DNA from: Paramacrobiotus metropolitanus
Lineage: Eukaryota > Tardigrada > Eutardigrada > Parachela > Macrobiotidae
Direction: 5' to 3'
NCBI RefSeq assembly: GCF_019649055.1
Contig: NW_026570233.1
Location: 868,001-932,000, forward strand
DNA length: 64,000 nucleotides
Below are positions 11,419-23,973 of the stretch, piece after piece; positions within the stretch are counted from its first letter, which is position 1, and each line of letters begins with the position of its first letter. A model generated the notes under the pieces. It was not told the DNA's origin, did no database searches, and saw only the letters and a list, made by a program, of their open reading frames with translations. The position numbers and the translations under genes are program-made.

Positions 11419-13075
11419 ATCGGTCGCGCTAGCGCGCGACCAGTTGTGTTCAAGGTATGGAAGAATAAAAGAAATTACAAAATATACTTCGTACAACTAT
11501 AAAATATTTCAAATATAAAACCCACCGAGGCCAGCTACCAAAATATTTTAAACATATAAAAATGCGGACAGCTTTCAAGCTTTCCGGTTAAAATCGATCA
11601 GTTTATAAAAACTGTAATGTAATAATCTCCTTGATTTTTCTTTTCGTTTTTCTTTTTCATATTTTCAGTGTAACTTTATATTGATGATCTAGCCAACTCG
11701 AAACTTGAATTTTTTGGTACGACAGATCGTATTTAAACGGTGATAAAATGGATGGCGTGGGATCACTTACACGATGCCCATAAAACACCATTAAGCCGAT
11801 ATTTCGGCGCAGAATTAATGAAACTTGTGGGAAACAATAAACGGTTGCTCAAAATGACCTCGCAGACTGCATCTTTAGCTACTAATACTGTCCGCGTGTG
11901 GCGGAGCAGGGCTGTAATTGCAAGATTTTCAGCCATTCAGCAAGCTGTTCAGTATTTAATAAAATAAATTAAATAATAAATACATATTTATTAGATTTAG
12001 AGGTTAGTGAATACCTGAGCTGCCATCAGTATTACAAAGTAACGTAGGTTAGTGAATGCCCGAGCTACCACCAGTACAACAGAGCCGCTACGTTATTGAA
12101 ATCAGTAAATGGGCCGCGGGCCGGCTCTTAGATATTTAGGAATTAGATACTCGTATCAATTAAACACTTTAGACCGTGAGATATTGAGGTACTCAGATTT
12201 CTAGATATTTTAAAAATTTAGAAGGTCTGGAGGCTAAAAATATTTAGAGGTAACGGCCCCGCTGCGCGGGACCGAGTCAAAATATTTAGAAATTCGGGAA
12301 ATGTAAAAGCTTTAAAGCCGACTTTGGAAGAATTTATAGGTATTTGGAGGTAATCGAACGGATTTAAGAACGTGTTAAAGGTTTCTAGAATTATAAAAAA
12401 TAAAATTATGTTTGATGTATAATATTTGGCAATTTTAAATAACTACTTATTGTTTAGGTTGCTAAGTTGCGAACTCTCTAGAAGCTAACAGCATTTAAGT
12501 ACTACAAACATCGGTCGCGCTAACGCGCGACCAGTTGTGTTTGAGGTATGGAAGAATGAAAGAAATATGTACAAAGTATACTTCGTACAGTAATAAAAAA
12601 AACTTTGAGAAATACTTCAAATATAAAACCCCAACGAGGCCAGCTACGAAAATATTTTAACATGTAGAAATGCGGAAAGTTTTCAAGCTTTCCGGTTAAA
12701 TTCGACCAGTTTTATGAAAGCTGTGAAAACCTCCGTAATTTTTTTTCATGGTTCTTTTTCACGGTGATAAAATGGATGGAGTGGGATAATTTACACGATG
12801 CCCATAAGAAAACATTTTTCGGCGCAGAATTAATGGAAACTTGTGGGGAACAGTTAAAGGTCGCCCCAAGTGACCTCGCAGGCTGTATCTTTAGCTACTA
12901 ATGTAAGATTTTTCAGCCATCAGTCAAGCTCTTCAGTAATTACCAAAATAAAATAAAAACATATTTATTAGATTTCGAGGTTAGTGAATGCCCAAGCTAC
13001 CACCAGTATCCCAGAGCCGCTATGTGAGTGAATACGGTAAACGGGCCACGGGCCGGCTTTTAGATATTTAGAAGG
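11419..13075 (+). repeat. 1.09-kb tandem repeat, one full and one partial copy
   Basis: Copy 1 starts at 11419 and copy 2 at 12510, both with CGGTCGCGCT(A/A)(G/A)CGCGCGACC, a near-palindrome. They share AAGGTATGGAAGAAT-type, AACC(C)ACCGAGGCCAGCTAC, TGATAAAATGGATGG and GGGCC.CGGGCCGGC blocks; the period is about 1,091 bp. Copy 2 departs from copy 1 near 13075, where unrelated DNA and a palindrome intervene. An open frame within copy 1 (11740-11967) is not kept in copy 2, so I do not call it a gene. Copy 1 also carries the GC hairpin CGGCCCCGCTGCGCGGGACC near 12252. Confidence 0.8.
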
Positions 13076-13567
13076 AAACCGTTACAGGCAACCCCTAAAA
13101 CCCCCGTTTGTTATAGGCAATCATTTTGAGATGTTATTTTATTTATAATTATTACATATTATAAACACAATAAAATATTATTTACATATTCTGACATTAG
13201 TTTATTATCGTTTTATACGTTTCCTGTTAACGTGAAAACTTTGACGCCGAGGCCATCGGAAGCCATGAAGACTGATGTAGTATTCGCATCACTGGAAAAT
13301 GTAGACGACCTGAGGGATCATGGACATTTTCGTGTGGTGGGAGAAGAAAACGCTCTGGAGACTTTCCTTGAGCAAGTACAAAAAGGTTTTTTACGAATGT
13401 GTGCAGTGTGCACCATTGAGGAAAAAAAAGGGGTGCCCCGCTGTCGCCGCATGTCCAGCCCCAGCTGTACCGTAGCGAACAGGTCAATGTAGTATTTCCA
13501 GTTGTCCAGCTTCAGTTGTCGGGTCAAACCAGTGCGGCCCAATGGTGTCCTCTTACATTGTTGAACT
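13076..13567. other. Unrelated insert within the repeat nest
   Basis: About 490 bp not shared with the flanking repeat. Two short frames overlap here, one per strand; the minus frame (LTRQLKLDNWKYYIDLFATV) has a coding look but no recognised family. CCCCGTTTGTTATAGGCA at about 13102 recurs as CCCCGTTTATTACAGGCA at about 14041 in the palindrome loop. Confidence 0.35.
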
Positions 13568-14577
13568 GACCTCTACTTTTCTGAGCCTCCAGAGTTTCAA
13601 AATTTTAAAAACGTCTAACAATGTCTGAGTACCTCAATATCTCACTATCTTAATTGTCTAATTTATATATAATTTCTAAATATCTAAAAGCTGGCCACGG
13701 TCTGTTTACCGTATTCATACACGTAGCGGCTCTATCATACTGTGTGCTTGGGCATTCACTGCCTCGAAATCTAATAAATATGTATTTATTTTATTTTAAT
13801 AAATACTGAAGATTTCGACTGATGGCTGAAAAAAGCTTTAAATTAGTACTTAACTAAAGATGCAGCCTGCGAGGTCAGAAAGCTTGCAATTAGTAGCTAA
13901 AGATGCAGCCTGCGCCGTTACCTCTAATTTTTTGAGCCTCCAGAGTTTCGAAATGTTAAAAATGTCTAGAAATGTCTTTAAAAATGTCTTTAAATGTCTA
14001 GAAATGTCTAGAAATGTCTTTAAAAATGTCTAGAAATGCACCCCGTTTATTACAGGCAAAGGGGTGCCTATAATATACGGTGGTTTTAGGGTGTGCCTAT
14101 AGGGGTACCCTATTTAGAAATTACATATAAATCAGACAATTAAGACCGTGAGATATTGAGGTACAAAGACATTTCTAGACATTTTTAACATTTCGAAACT
14201 CTGGAGGCTCAAAAAATTAGAGGTAACGGCGCAGGCTGCATCTTTAGCTACTAATTGCAAGCTTTCTGACCTCGCAGGCTGCATCTTTAGTTAAGTACTA
14301 ATTTAAAGCTTTTTTCAGCCATCAGTCGAAATCTTCAGTATTTATTAAAATAAAATAAATACATATTTATTAGATTTCGAGGCAGTGAATGCCCAAGCAC
14401 ACAGTATCACAGAGCCGCTACGTGTATGAATACGGTAAACAGACCGTGGCCAGCTTTTAGATATTTAGAAATTATATATAAATTAGACAATTAAGCTAGT
14501 GAGATATTGAGGTACTCAGACATTTTTAGACGTTTTTAAAATTTTGAAACTCTGGAGGCTCAGAAAAGTAGAGGTTA
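13568..14577. repeat. 1-kb palindrome (arms about 413 bp)
   Basis: Left arm 13568-13980 and right arm 14165-14577 are reverse complements with few differences: ACCTCTACTTTTCTGAG at the left edge against CTCAGAAAAGTAGAGGT at the right edge, and inner ends AAATGTCTTT against AAAGACATTT. The loop (about 184 bp) contains short repeats of AAATGTCTAGA and a CCCC...GGGG stem. The arms are themselves copies of the 1.09-kb repeat, one in each orientation. Confidence 0.85.
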
Positions 14578-14760
14578 CGGCCCCGCTGCGCGGGGCCGAG
14601 TCGAAATATTTAGAAATATTTAGAAATTCTGGAAATGTAAAAGCTCTGGAGCCGACTTTGAAAAAATTTATAGTTCTTTTGAGGTATTCGAACATGTATT
14701 TAAAAACATCTCAAAGGTTTTAAGAATTAAAAAGAAAATATAATTTTGATGGAATTGACA
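14578..14760 (+). repeat. Third partial copy of the 1.09-kb repeat
   Basis: Continues from the right palindrome arm with CGGCCCCGCTGCGCGGGGCC, then matches copy 1 from about 12270 to 12420 (GGAAATGTAAAAGCT, GCCGACTTTG). Confidence 0.75.
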
Positions 14761-16764
14761 ATTTAAATAACTGTACAGATCTGTAGTTTAGGTTGCTAAG
14801 CGGCCAAACTTGTATTTGCTTATTCGAGACGTTTCCAGAATTTACTGGAAATTTCTATGAACTTTAAACGCTAAGTACAGAAAGTTCGAAAGGGTTTTTG
14901 AAAACGTTCCGGAAACCAAAATTTTTCTCCAAACTGCAGGTAGGAAGCTTTGGAAGATGCTTTATTTTATAAAATTAACAGCTTAGTGGAAAACTCAATG
15001 TTGATTTAGGAGATAATTTCCAAAACTAACAACCTTTAAATACTAATTATCTTTAAGTACTACAGCCTCAAAAAATTTTTTTAGACCTTCTCCAAAACTT
15101 AAGATTTTTTTAATGATAAAGGTAGGAACGTTTGTGCGATGCTCTATTTCATAAAATTATCAACTTATTGAAAAAATGAATTTTGATTTAAGAGATAATT
15201 TCCAAAAAATAAGGACGTAAGGATATATGAATCTATTGATAAGTAACTCTAAGCATGTGTTGGTTTGCGGTCGCTAACAGACTGTCATATAACATTAATA
15301 AACCCGTACGTATGTTTAGTAATATCTATATTATGATACATTTTACAAAAGTTAATCGAAACCGGAAACACGGACTGTTTACTTGTACATACAGTACATA
15401 ACTTGCAATGATGTCTGACGTGATAATGACTAACGTGTTAAGTTACAGTACATGAATTTTTTACTTTGTATTGTACTCGTACTTATTGTTAAGTAGCAGC
15501 TCAGATATTTCTACTGTTCTGGGTCAAGTTGTGTTAGAACAGTGTGTATTTCTTATCGCGTCCATGGTAACAAGCTTATGATTGACCACTGGACTCAGAC
15601 AAATGATTTTGACAAAAAGTCAACATTCTTGGATCCACCGCTATACCTAGAGAATTTTGATGTACTTTAAAGCAACAAAATTGGTGAAGTAGAAGCCGAG
15701 ATCCTTCGCCTCAAAGGACAGGGGCCGAAGTCCTGGCACAGATAATCAGTATTCATATAACTATATAATATTGAAATGTGAAGAATGCACTAATGAAGCA
15801 TCCAGTGTGTAGGGTAGTTTACCCGGCGTACTCTGTATACTCCTGCGAGTTTACGTAGCCCGGGGCTGTGGGTGGTTGCATATAAGCGCAGGTGTATGCA
15901 CGGTTGGGTTGATCGGATGAGTTGGGCGGTCAGGCAAATACAAATGCATTTATATAATTATGAAGGGTCTTGATCGGAAACTCGGGGAAGGATAGTCAGC
16001 ATACTCGATGTCGACGGAATTCCGATATAATTGTGGTATAGCCTAACGCGTCAAGGACTCAAGGTGGAAAGGAAGTGCGGGAAAACCGGCGGGTGGCCGA
16101 TTCTAATTCAGTGCATTCTCTGCAAAAGCAAAAACTATTGTTGGTCGTACATGGCTGAAAAAAATGCATATTACCCACCTACACAAGATTTTCCTGTTTG
16201 CATTTAAGTCTATTTATTGTGTTTAAAAACAGTGCAATAATATGGAAGAATACTGCCGCCGTTTATCCGCTAATCGCGCTCCATACGTTGCGGTGGATTA
16301 ACTGTATTTTACCAATAGTAATTTTTGTACAATGTTTTTTTTTAGGTGGTGAATGGTTGTTATATTCCGGGATGGCCGGAAGGGTTTTGGAAAAGGCTTT
16401 TATTAATTACGCAGGCTTAAAGATAACAGTTTCGCAGAAATTCGGTTGACCTTTAATCTAATGCTTAAGGGGAGCAATTGCATATCGCATTATTGCGCAA
16501 AAGTAATTACAAGTTTGATTAACGGCTTAAATAATAAATTTTTATGTACCGCTAATCCATTTTACTATTATCACTTTTCGCTACAGCCGTTGGCATCATA
16601 GTTTGGTGTGGGTCATTATAAGATTTTAACAGTACGGGGATACATTCTGGGACGGGTTTCAGAGTCGGGAAAGGTCTCTAATCGAAGAAAATGCTGAAAG
16701 CGTACATAATTTGCCTGAATCCGCTCACCTTGTACGCCACCGTCACTCGGAAATGGCTTTCAGT
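14761..16764. other. Intergenic, no gene seen
   Basis: About 2 kb of AT-rich DNA without a supported gene. TACTCGTA occurs at 15474-15481. Confidence 0.45.
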
Positions 16765-17148
16765 CTACCAGGTGATCTCCCCAGACACTAGTAAGTCATT
16801 CCGAACAAATCGCTTCCAGACCCACCACATGCTCAACGCAAAAACGATCCCAAAGGCCACGGAGTAAAAGGTCATTTCAGTGTACGTCGGGAGCTTAGCC
16901 GCTGGCTGCTCGGATTGTGGAATTGGTTCTGGTGCCCTGCAGCTGCAGCACTCTCTAGCGAAAAACGTTTCCGCGTCGATTGCTGGTCCACCGGGCAGGT
17001 TGACAACCGGCAGTTTGTTTAACTCAATTATCCTCCCATTGGACATTAGGTTAACAATAATTGTGGTGTTATTAAACTCCGTTAACGAAGCATATGTTAG
17101 ACTGACAGTTCCAATAAGAAGGAAGCAATACTTTGTGAAAAAGGTCAT
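16765..17148 (-). CDS. Small type I membrane protein, 127 aa
   Basis: ATG at 17148-17146, stop at 16767-16765, apparently one exon. Residues 1-20 (MTFFTKYCFLLIGTVSLTYA) form a signal peptide. The ectodomain has two N-x-T/S sites near its start and a CCSC cluster around residue 68. A membrane helix follows at about residues 94-112 (FYSVAFGIVFALSMWWVW), with a short basic cytosolic tail. No paralogue was seen in the window and no family recognised. The complete signal, ectodomain, helix and tail order makes it more than a chance ORF. A 3' exon cannot be excluded. Confidence 0.6.
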   Translation of the reverse strand: MTFFTKYCFLLIGTVSLTYASLTEFNNTTIIVNLMSNGRIIELNKLPVVNLPGGPAIDAETFFARECCSCRAPEPIPQSEQPAAKLPTYTEMTFYSVAFGIVFALSMWWVWKRFVRNDLLVSGEITW

Positions 17149-17623
17149 CGTCGCTTTAAAAAGATCAACTGTGAATTACAACACTGTGCTTAATTCCTCA
17201 ACAACCAGGTCGAAATGTGTAATTAAAATCGGGCAGCACTCTCCAAAAACCCCTGCATAGCACTATCCTAATTCCTAATAACAGCACATAACGCACAGCT
17301 TATATCCGCTGGAATTATGCAGCCCCTTATAATAAGAGCTCCCGCAGAGCTTGTTGAATTACGGAACAACAATCTGGACGAAAGATTATGATATGTTCCA
17401 TCCGGTAAACATTGGTACCACCTGCAACTGCTCCTTTTTATGAATTGGGAAATTAGAATAATGAAAGTGCGCAAATATTCTTGTCAGTATATACATCGGA
17501 CTTCAAAATCATGTTTACGCATATCCCATAGCGCTGTCGGCTGTGGGTTTATACAGTGTACATCTTTATAAAGTCCACTGGATACTTGTAGTATGCATCT
17601 GTGTTACTGCATGCAATACACAA
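17149..17623. other. Upstream region of the small membrane-protein gene
   Basis: No gene seen; presumed promoter side of the preceding minus-strand gene. Confidence 0.35.
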
Positions 17624-17669
17624 TTGCATGTACTCTGTACACTGAAACGTTGCATGTACTCTGTACACT
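17624..17669. repeat. Two copies of a 20-bp sequence
   Basis: TTGCATGTACTCTGTACACT occurs twice, six bases apart. Confidence 0.85.
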
Positions 17670-17769
17670 ACATACCTAGACGCGATGACGCGGTAGATGT
17701 ACAGATAATGTAAAATCTGGAAGCACGTAATTGAAGGGGCAAAAGTGCAAAAACGGTATCAATTTTCCT

Positions 17770-17983
17770 CACATATATATAGGGGGCAAAACTAAGCGTG
17801 TTCCATGGTTCCCCTGTATTGCTGCCGTCACCCGCCTGGAGTGTAACGTTACGGCAATACATATGGTTAAATCTGGCGCGGTACATAAGCGCCATGTTTA
17901 GCCACAACGTAAAACTCTAGCCGGGTGACGGCAGCAATACAGGGGAACCGTGGAACACGTTTAGTTTTGCCCCCTATATGTGT
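17770..17983. mobile_element. Foldback (MITE-like) element, about 214 bp
   Basis: The sequence folds on itself over nearly its whole length. Left GGGGGCAAAACTAAGCGTGT and TTCCCCTGTATTGCTGCCGT pair with the reverse complement at the right (ACGGCAGCAATACAGGGGAA and the GTTTTGCCCCC block), centre near 17876 in GGCGCGGTACATAAGCGCC. The outer ends are (A)CATATA...TATATGTG. No ORF inside. Confidence 0.75.
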
Positions 17984-19440
17984 AGGTCGTTGACTAATCA
18001 TGATCCTTATCTGCACTATAATCGTCCACATCCGCATGTACATATGCAAATTTGTTAGGATAATATCGCAAGAAAAAAAGTCTACAAACGGCAGTGTGGT
18101 AATGTTAGTTTTGTATTTTAACGGCAAAGTTTTTTAAACGGCGTTTTTGAGCGGCAAATGAAAACGGTAAAGGTAAAGGCTTAGGATTTCACGGTTTTAA
18201 GGCAAAGGTAAAGATGGAAAGGCAAACTGAAACTTCAACTTTCTAAACTGAGTGGCAACATAATTTTCTTGACTGCAGATGTGCAGTGTACAGTTTATTG
18301 CCGAATCAAGTTGCTAACAAAGTTAACTGCCAAATCACAATACTACGGTGGACTATCGCAGGAAATGAGTCATACATAATTGTACGTAACATATCGTATG
18401 TACTGTTTATTGGTGGTACTCTAGAAACAATTAACGAAGGCGTCGTTTTCAAATGTGATACAAAGTGTTAGAACTCAAAACCGATAAAATTGCTTTAATA
18501 CAAAACCACAATCTTAGATAAGCAGTCAATGAAACATCGTCACTGCTTATCAAACAACCGGAACTGTTTTCGCAAGCGTAAAGATGTGCCTTAATTGTGA
18601 ACTGAGAATCTCCGTATACCGCAACGTATTGTACATATCAGATCAATTAGAGGGGTATCTTGCTACAATTATCAGCATTGAAATGACGTTGAGGACAATC
18701 AACCACACCAACCCTGAAAAGTGTTGTTTGTGTACATGTACATTTATGCAGGATGTACCGTTTATCTGTATACGCTCTTTAGCAAGCCTCATGAAAATCA
18801 TTTTCCCGTTTAAAAATGAAAATTTTTTTATTATGCAGAGAAATTGTGGCCTGATCTGTGGCGGTCTTGTAGTACATGTCGTTGTAGTGAGTTCAGTAGC
18901 GATTGTATTGTTCTTCTGTGATTTGAGCGAGGTACCTGCGAGGGCTAGAGGTATATAAGCGAGGTATCGCGCAGTTGTAAAATAAGCGTTTGTAATTCCA
19001 ACAAGCTAGAGATCTGATCTCGATGTGACTAAATTCACGGTTTGATCTCGTGTTCGATTTCGGAGACCACTTGGTGACCTTTTACCTTAAGTCTTCAGTT
19101 GCTTTTTATTTAATTGGCGCTCGCATCCGGATTCGGGACTGCATTGCAAACGTGGTATCCTCAGCTTCTCGTTCCTTTATTGACCTTTCGGTCCCTCTGT
19201 CCTTCATTCCCAGCTAAAGCCTGGGGACGGATTACTATCGCTTCTGCTACCATCTAGCGTACAGGATCGGTAAATATTACCATTCTTCTTCGTGCATATT
19301 TCGCGTGTTTGCAGCAGGAATTCCTGTGTTCCAGTCTTGTACTCACATTTAGGCCATCCGTTACCATTCAGGTTTCTGTAAATAATTTGAGATAGAAAGT
19401 GCTTTACTGATTGTGTCGTGGTCGGTATTTATGGAATAAG
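17984..19440. other. Intergenic; one unsupported 124-codon frame
   Basis: A frame at 18584-18958 (+) begins with ATG and has a hydrophobic stretch (GGLVVHVVVVSSVAIVLFF) but no signal peptide, paralogue or family, so it is not called a gene. AT-rich otherwise. Confidence 0.35.
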
Positions 19441-21446
19441 GTCTTTCATTCGCGGCACATCTGCCCAACTCGAACTGCACTTACAACGGAAATCAGCTTA
19501 ACTACTTGGAACGAAACCTTAATATTCCAGCAGATTTCGATGTCAACCTGGTACTGGGCTCTACCAAAGAGCTACTGCCCATGTGCCCAACTATGCACAG
19601 TTCTCATAGTGACACACTTCGCGAACAAAGCGAACCTCTTCTGTTCCGTGACGCGCTTACCGCTGTCCGTTTTTATGGATTCTGAACAACCGCAAATGCG
19701 ACACTGTATCCTTATTTACGGTTTGTACAAAATGTTAAACATCAGTTAACGTGGTTTCAGATAGAACGTAGTCAAGTTGGATATTTGGATAACGAGTTTT
19801 TCCGTGGATTTCGTCCGTTGAATACCGAAAAACTTACCACAACGACACAGAGACAATTTCGCCCGGCGCATTTTAGCTACTAACGTATCCTCTGGTCCCA
19901 GCACTGAACATTGGCATTGCGCCAAAATTGGCATTTATCTCTCTTCAGGGCAAATTAATAATGGAAATTGCCTGGTCGGTCTTCGAACCATTGGCTCAAA
20001 ATTTGGTAAGCTAGGTATATTGCATCGCATTTGCGTTCGTCTGCTGTTACTTAAACCATATCATTTATACGGATAATCATTTACAGTATTTGCGTTTATA
20101 GGAACATCTACATCTTAACCAATGGGCTATCCGGTCAATGGAGCGGAGCGGCATACACTTTACATTATCATTAGTTTCTCTAAGAATGTCCCAGTTTGGT
20201 CTACCAACAATTCCAAAGAGCGTCCTAAGCACGCTAACCCCGCGAGATCCCATCGCGCCAAGTTTGGCGCAGCAACCCACGAATCGGGACTGGAATTTCT
20301 GGACGCCTAAATTCTGTCCGTCAAGCAGCAACTGCTCCTGCTGCGAAATGAAAGATTTTTTGGAATGGGCCGGAAAAATTAACAAACCTACCAGCCAGCG
20401 TCCGGTCAGCGTACTGTTCATGTGTGGTGGCGCTAACGGAGTAAATTATAATCAGACCTCCCAATTTCCGCTCGATCTTCATGCTCAGTGTAAGTGAGCA
20501 ATATAACAACAAGCTATACGAGCAATATAACAACTCAACTTTTTACTGTAGTTTATGCGCGTTATTTGTATACTGTCAGCGTATCCAGAAATATTTAGGA
20601 TAACGTTTAAATTTCATAGGCGCGGAACCAGTGAAGATATCCAAGCCCGTTGTGTGTTATAAACCGCCTCCGATCAAAGTGGAATGCACCGGCAACTTAC
20701 ATGTGACAACCAGCGAACCGAATCTACGCCGAACCGATGCGGCATCCCTTAGTGTATCGGCTGACAGTAGTTTCCGTTGTCGGACGTTTTTGTATAATAT
20801 CCATTCTAAGATTCTACAAATGGCCGAAGAAGGCAAAGAAGTCAATCAAACCGCACCGCGGACAGTCACCGCAACGTGCAATAACGGGATGATTAGCGCT
20901 GATATGTTTGATGCTTATGCGGCTGATGTTACGAAACTGACATTCGATAGCGATGCAAGCACAAACTGCCGAGACAAATTCGACTTGTTTCTAAATTTCG
21001 TCTACGCACAGAAAGATCCACAGACTCTTTACGAGGACGTGGTACCAACCATCATTCCTGTTGATCGCTGGATTAACGAGTTTCAGATTTGCTCGGATAC
21101 ACCTCCATTAACGCTCTCCTGCAATGGTGCCATCGGCTGCATTCCCGAGAATTAACATTTCGTCGCATAACTCCACAAAGCTGCTGTTTAAGACAACCAG
21201 GTTTTCCACTGCAGGAAAGCACTGAAGAACATTCATAAATATCTGCTCGAACAAAATAATACGAAAGTGGAAGATGCCGTGGAGCAAAACCATACAGACC
21301 CCCTGATTGTGGTGTGTCAGAAAGGTCAAACCGTGATATCGCACGGAACACAGGAACAATCCACATTTGCCAATATCGAATACTACGGTACTCCGCACCG
21401 GATCAGCTGTGCCGCAATGCTTTTGGTAAATTTGTTAACCGTTTAA
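19441..21446 (+). CDS. Cys-rich N-glycosylated secreted-type protein, repeated domain; breaks in 5' part
   Basis: The best exons are 20102-20489 and 20620-21155, joined in phase through GTAAGT and TTTCATAG and ending in TAA. They encode many Cys (NCSCCEMK, FMCGG, VVCYK, CRTF, CSDTPP, GAIGCIP) and N-x-S/T sites. A further coding block at 21198-21446, after acceptor ACAACCAG, starts VFHCRKALKNIHKYLLEQNN and resembles the preceding exon from FRCRTFLYNIHSKILQ, suggesting two copies of one domain; its donor is unresolved. Upstream, 19441-20013 is coding-like in one frame (SNCTYNGNQLNYLERNLNIP) but has a TGA near 19683 and a shift at a TTTT run near 19872. A decayed copy of the 3' part lies at 25.1-25.7 kb. 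Family unknown. Either a gene with assembly errors or one beginning to decay. Confidence 0.5.
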
Positions 21447-22076
21447 CAGGACTGTTAAATGTCCGCTCAGAGCCTGAATAAAACAGTCATCTTCGAGGAT
21501 CAGCATTTTCGATTGACAATTTGAAACGGAACGCTCTTATACTTTGTACATCTGTCAATGGGTCCACTATGGGAAAGCTACAACTAATTTAACCACCAGC
21601 AATTCCGTTTTTCCTGCTAACTGCGCATGATTAAAGAACTGCGAATAAAATTACGCTCAATTTGTATCGTAATGTATATACTCCAAGTCTCCAACTGATT
21701 GACCATTTTCAATACTCTATAGTGTCTGTACACTATAAATTCGTGTTCGTGCATGTACGAAAATCCCGAACATCTTTTTGCACTTTCTCACATGTACACA
21801 ATTTTTGGAGAACAGATAACTTTACTCGGCGAAAATTTTCCGGCACAAGATACATATTTGAAATGAAACCGCTTGGTGATGTATCTTGATATGCAATAAA
21901 TATTCAGACCTGAACTCCCAAAGCAACACTGTGTTTTTCTTTCAAAGTAACCTTGATCTAACGCTGCTATGGTACGAACTACGCAATACAAAGCCGGTTG
22001 TACAATATGTAAGTGCATTCGAAGTTAATTGTATTTTATATTACAAACACAGCCTATTTATCTAATTTAACCAGGA
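21447..22076. other. Intergenic, no gene seen
   Basis: 3' flank of the preceding gene; no supported features. Confidence 0.4.
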
Positions 22077-22365
22077 CTAAGTATTATGATCGTTTTGGTA
22101 AATGGTCAATGATGAAATAAAGTTTTTGTAAATACGGTTCTTATAGTCGTCAATATCTTTGAATGTGCGTTCGGTGTGCCACAAACAGCTGCTGCCTTTC
22201 CTGTGACCGCTCCTAAATTTAAACGCTGTCTCAAATAGCGGTTTAACGAGGCTCCCCGATATCTTCACGGATCTTCCGGTTGGCGAAGCGGATGAACTTG
22301 GCAAAAGCCGTCTCGATTAATGAGATGCTGTGGTTGCTATCAACGGGTGTTTCCTTTAGATCCAT
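22077..22365 (-). CDS. Small basic protein or exon, split by a frame shift at GGGG
   Basis: ATG at 22365-22363 opens a frame reading MDLKETPVDSNHS then IETAFAKFIRFANRKIREDIG. It leaves frame at a run of four G near 22255 and would stop. The neighbouring frame continues SLVKPLFETAFKF and RTFKDIDDYKNRIYKNF to a stop at 22077. The two halves have the same amphipathic, basic character, and a one-base change at the G run would give one frame of about 95 codons. No family recognised; it may be a fragment of a larger gene. Confidence 0.3.
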
Positions 22366-23973
22366 GGCGCATATCCTAACATAGACAGTCATGAGAGAGG
22401 GTTTTTTCCAAGGTGATCCTGCAATTTTGCTGCAAAAGCCCAGTTTTTTTTGGCAACAGCCGACAGCGTATACCGGCCCACCATAACAAAAATGAGTTGT
22501 CAGTTAAAAAGTACGTAAGTATATCGACAGCATTGCACGATTAACTATGTCGTAGAATTACGCAGCAGTTAACTTTATATTTTTATTCCATTCACTCTCG
22601 CTGATTTCGCACGCTATAGTACTGTTGAATTTTTAAAGAAGTAAAGCTTATTTGAGTTCTTACGTTGCCAGACTGGAGACCCCAAATCACAGGGGACATC
22701 TCCACACATAAATACTTTAGCCTTGAGAGTGATATGTGGGCTTTAACTATGTATAACAACCATGAGCTTTACAGGACAGCACAGAAAGGTCAGCCGGGCC
22801 TTTTAAGGAATCTGTTTTGCTGTAGATGATAAATTTTAGTAGGTTTTTACTTGTTGGATAAACAAATTGGCAAACCAAATTAAGTTAGATTACAAGATCG
22901 ACCAATAACCTAGCAGTCTTGACCACCATTTGATAGCAATGAAAGGTCGGTTAGGTTTAGGAAAATTCTTGCAGTCGATAAGCTCTTGAGCGCAGGTTTT
23001 ACAAGTGCCATTTCTGGACGGCTTGAACGACAGTTCTGTTCCGCGGTTATTTTAGCCTGCTGGCCGGTATTAAAGTTATCTTAGATGCGTATGTTTTATG
23101 CGCTGCTCTGATCACTTACTGTGGCCATAATATGGAATATTCATTAATTCCGTTAGCACGCTGATCAGCGCTGATTAAAACAGACGCCTCTAAAAGCTTA
23201 ACACTTATTGCGCTATACAGTTTTTTGCTCCGATAAATTTGTTTTTATGTTAATTGTTTTCGAAATCTTAAGTCGAAGTCTTTTGGCATTTGCTTGCCTC
23301 ACTGAAAAAGTTGTTCAGTTGAAAAGAATGGAAATGTGTTATTTTTATTAGAATATAATAATCTCTATGCAACCTTACAGTGACGATTTTTTGAAGGTCA
23401 CCTTGAAGTTTGAACTTGCAGTTTCACCGATCATACCGGCATGATGGCATCTGTTGGACTAATTCCTGGCAATTCTTTTGCAAACAAAAATGCATGTAAC
23501 ACAGCTTCCGAAAACCTACGCTGACTCGGATATCATTACCAGTTTCTTGATTAATTTTTTGGTTTACTCCAATCCGGAGGTTACGGGGTAGTTATATAAT
23601 AGATGTGGTTTCTTGATCCAGAAATACTATGGTATAAACATGACACGTTCCAACTTTTCCAGACCACTGTCTTCCGTATTGTCAATCAATAGGATCATGA
23701 TTTTCTACGTATACTAGGACGCAGTTATCATAAATTTGGCACATATCAGCTGGATCAAGTTTCTTGTAAAACTGTGACACGGCAACGCACTATAAAGGTT
23801 AATTATTTAATTAACAATAATTCAGACGTTGACGATTACAGAAGCCCAGGTGATAAGCCGGTAGGTTGTACGACATGGAAACGCTGGTTACGTTACGTTA
23901 GCGAAGATCTACACCGATAAAAGCGGAAAAGCGCGTTGTATAGACAATTCAAGCGTTTGCAGTAGGTTTAAAA
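22366..23973. other. Intergenic, no gene seen
   Basis: 1.6 kb without a supported gene or repeat. Confidence 0.45.

Noticed and set aside
11740-11967. 75-codon frame in the repeat nest
   Set aside because: Lies in copy 1 of a tandem repeat and is broken by indels in copy 2; no motif.
16198-16449. 83-codon hydrophobic frame
   Set aside because: No ATG start and no splice or family support; AT-rich DNA often yields hydrophobic frames.
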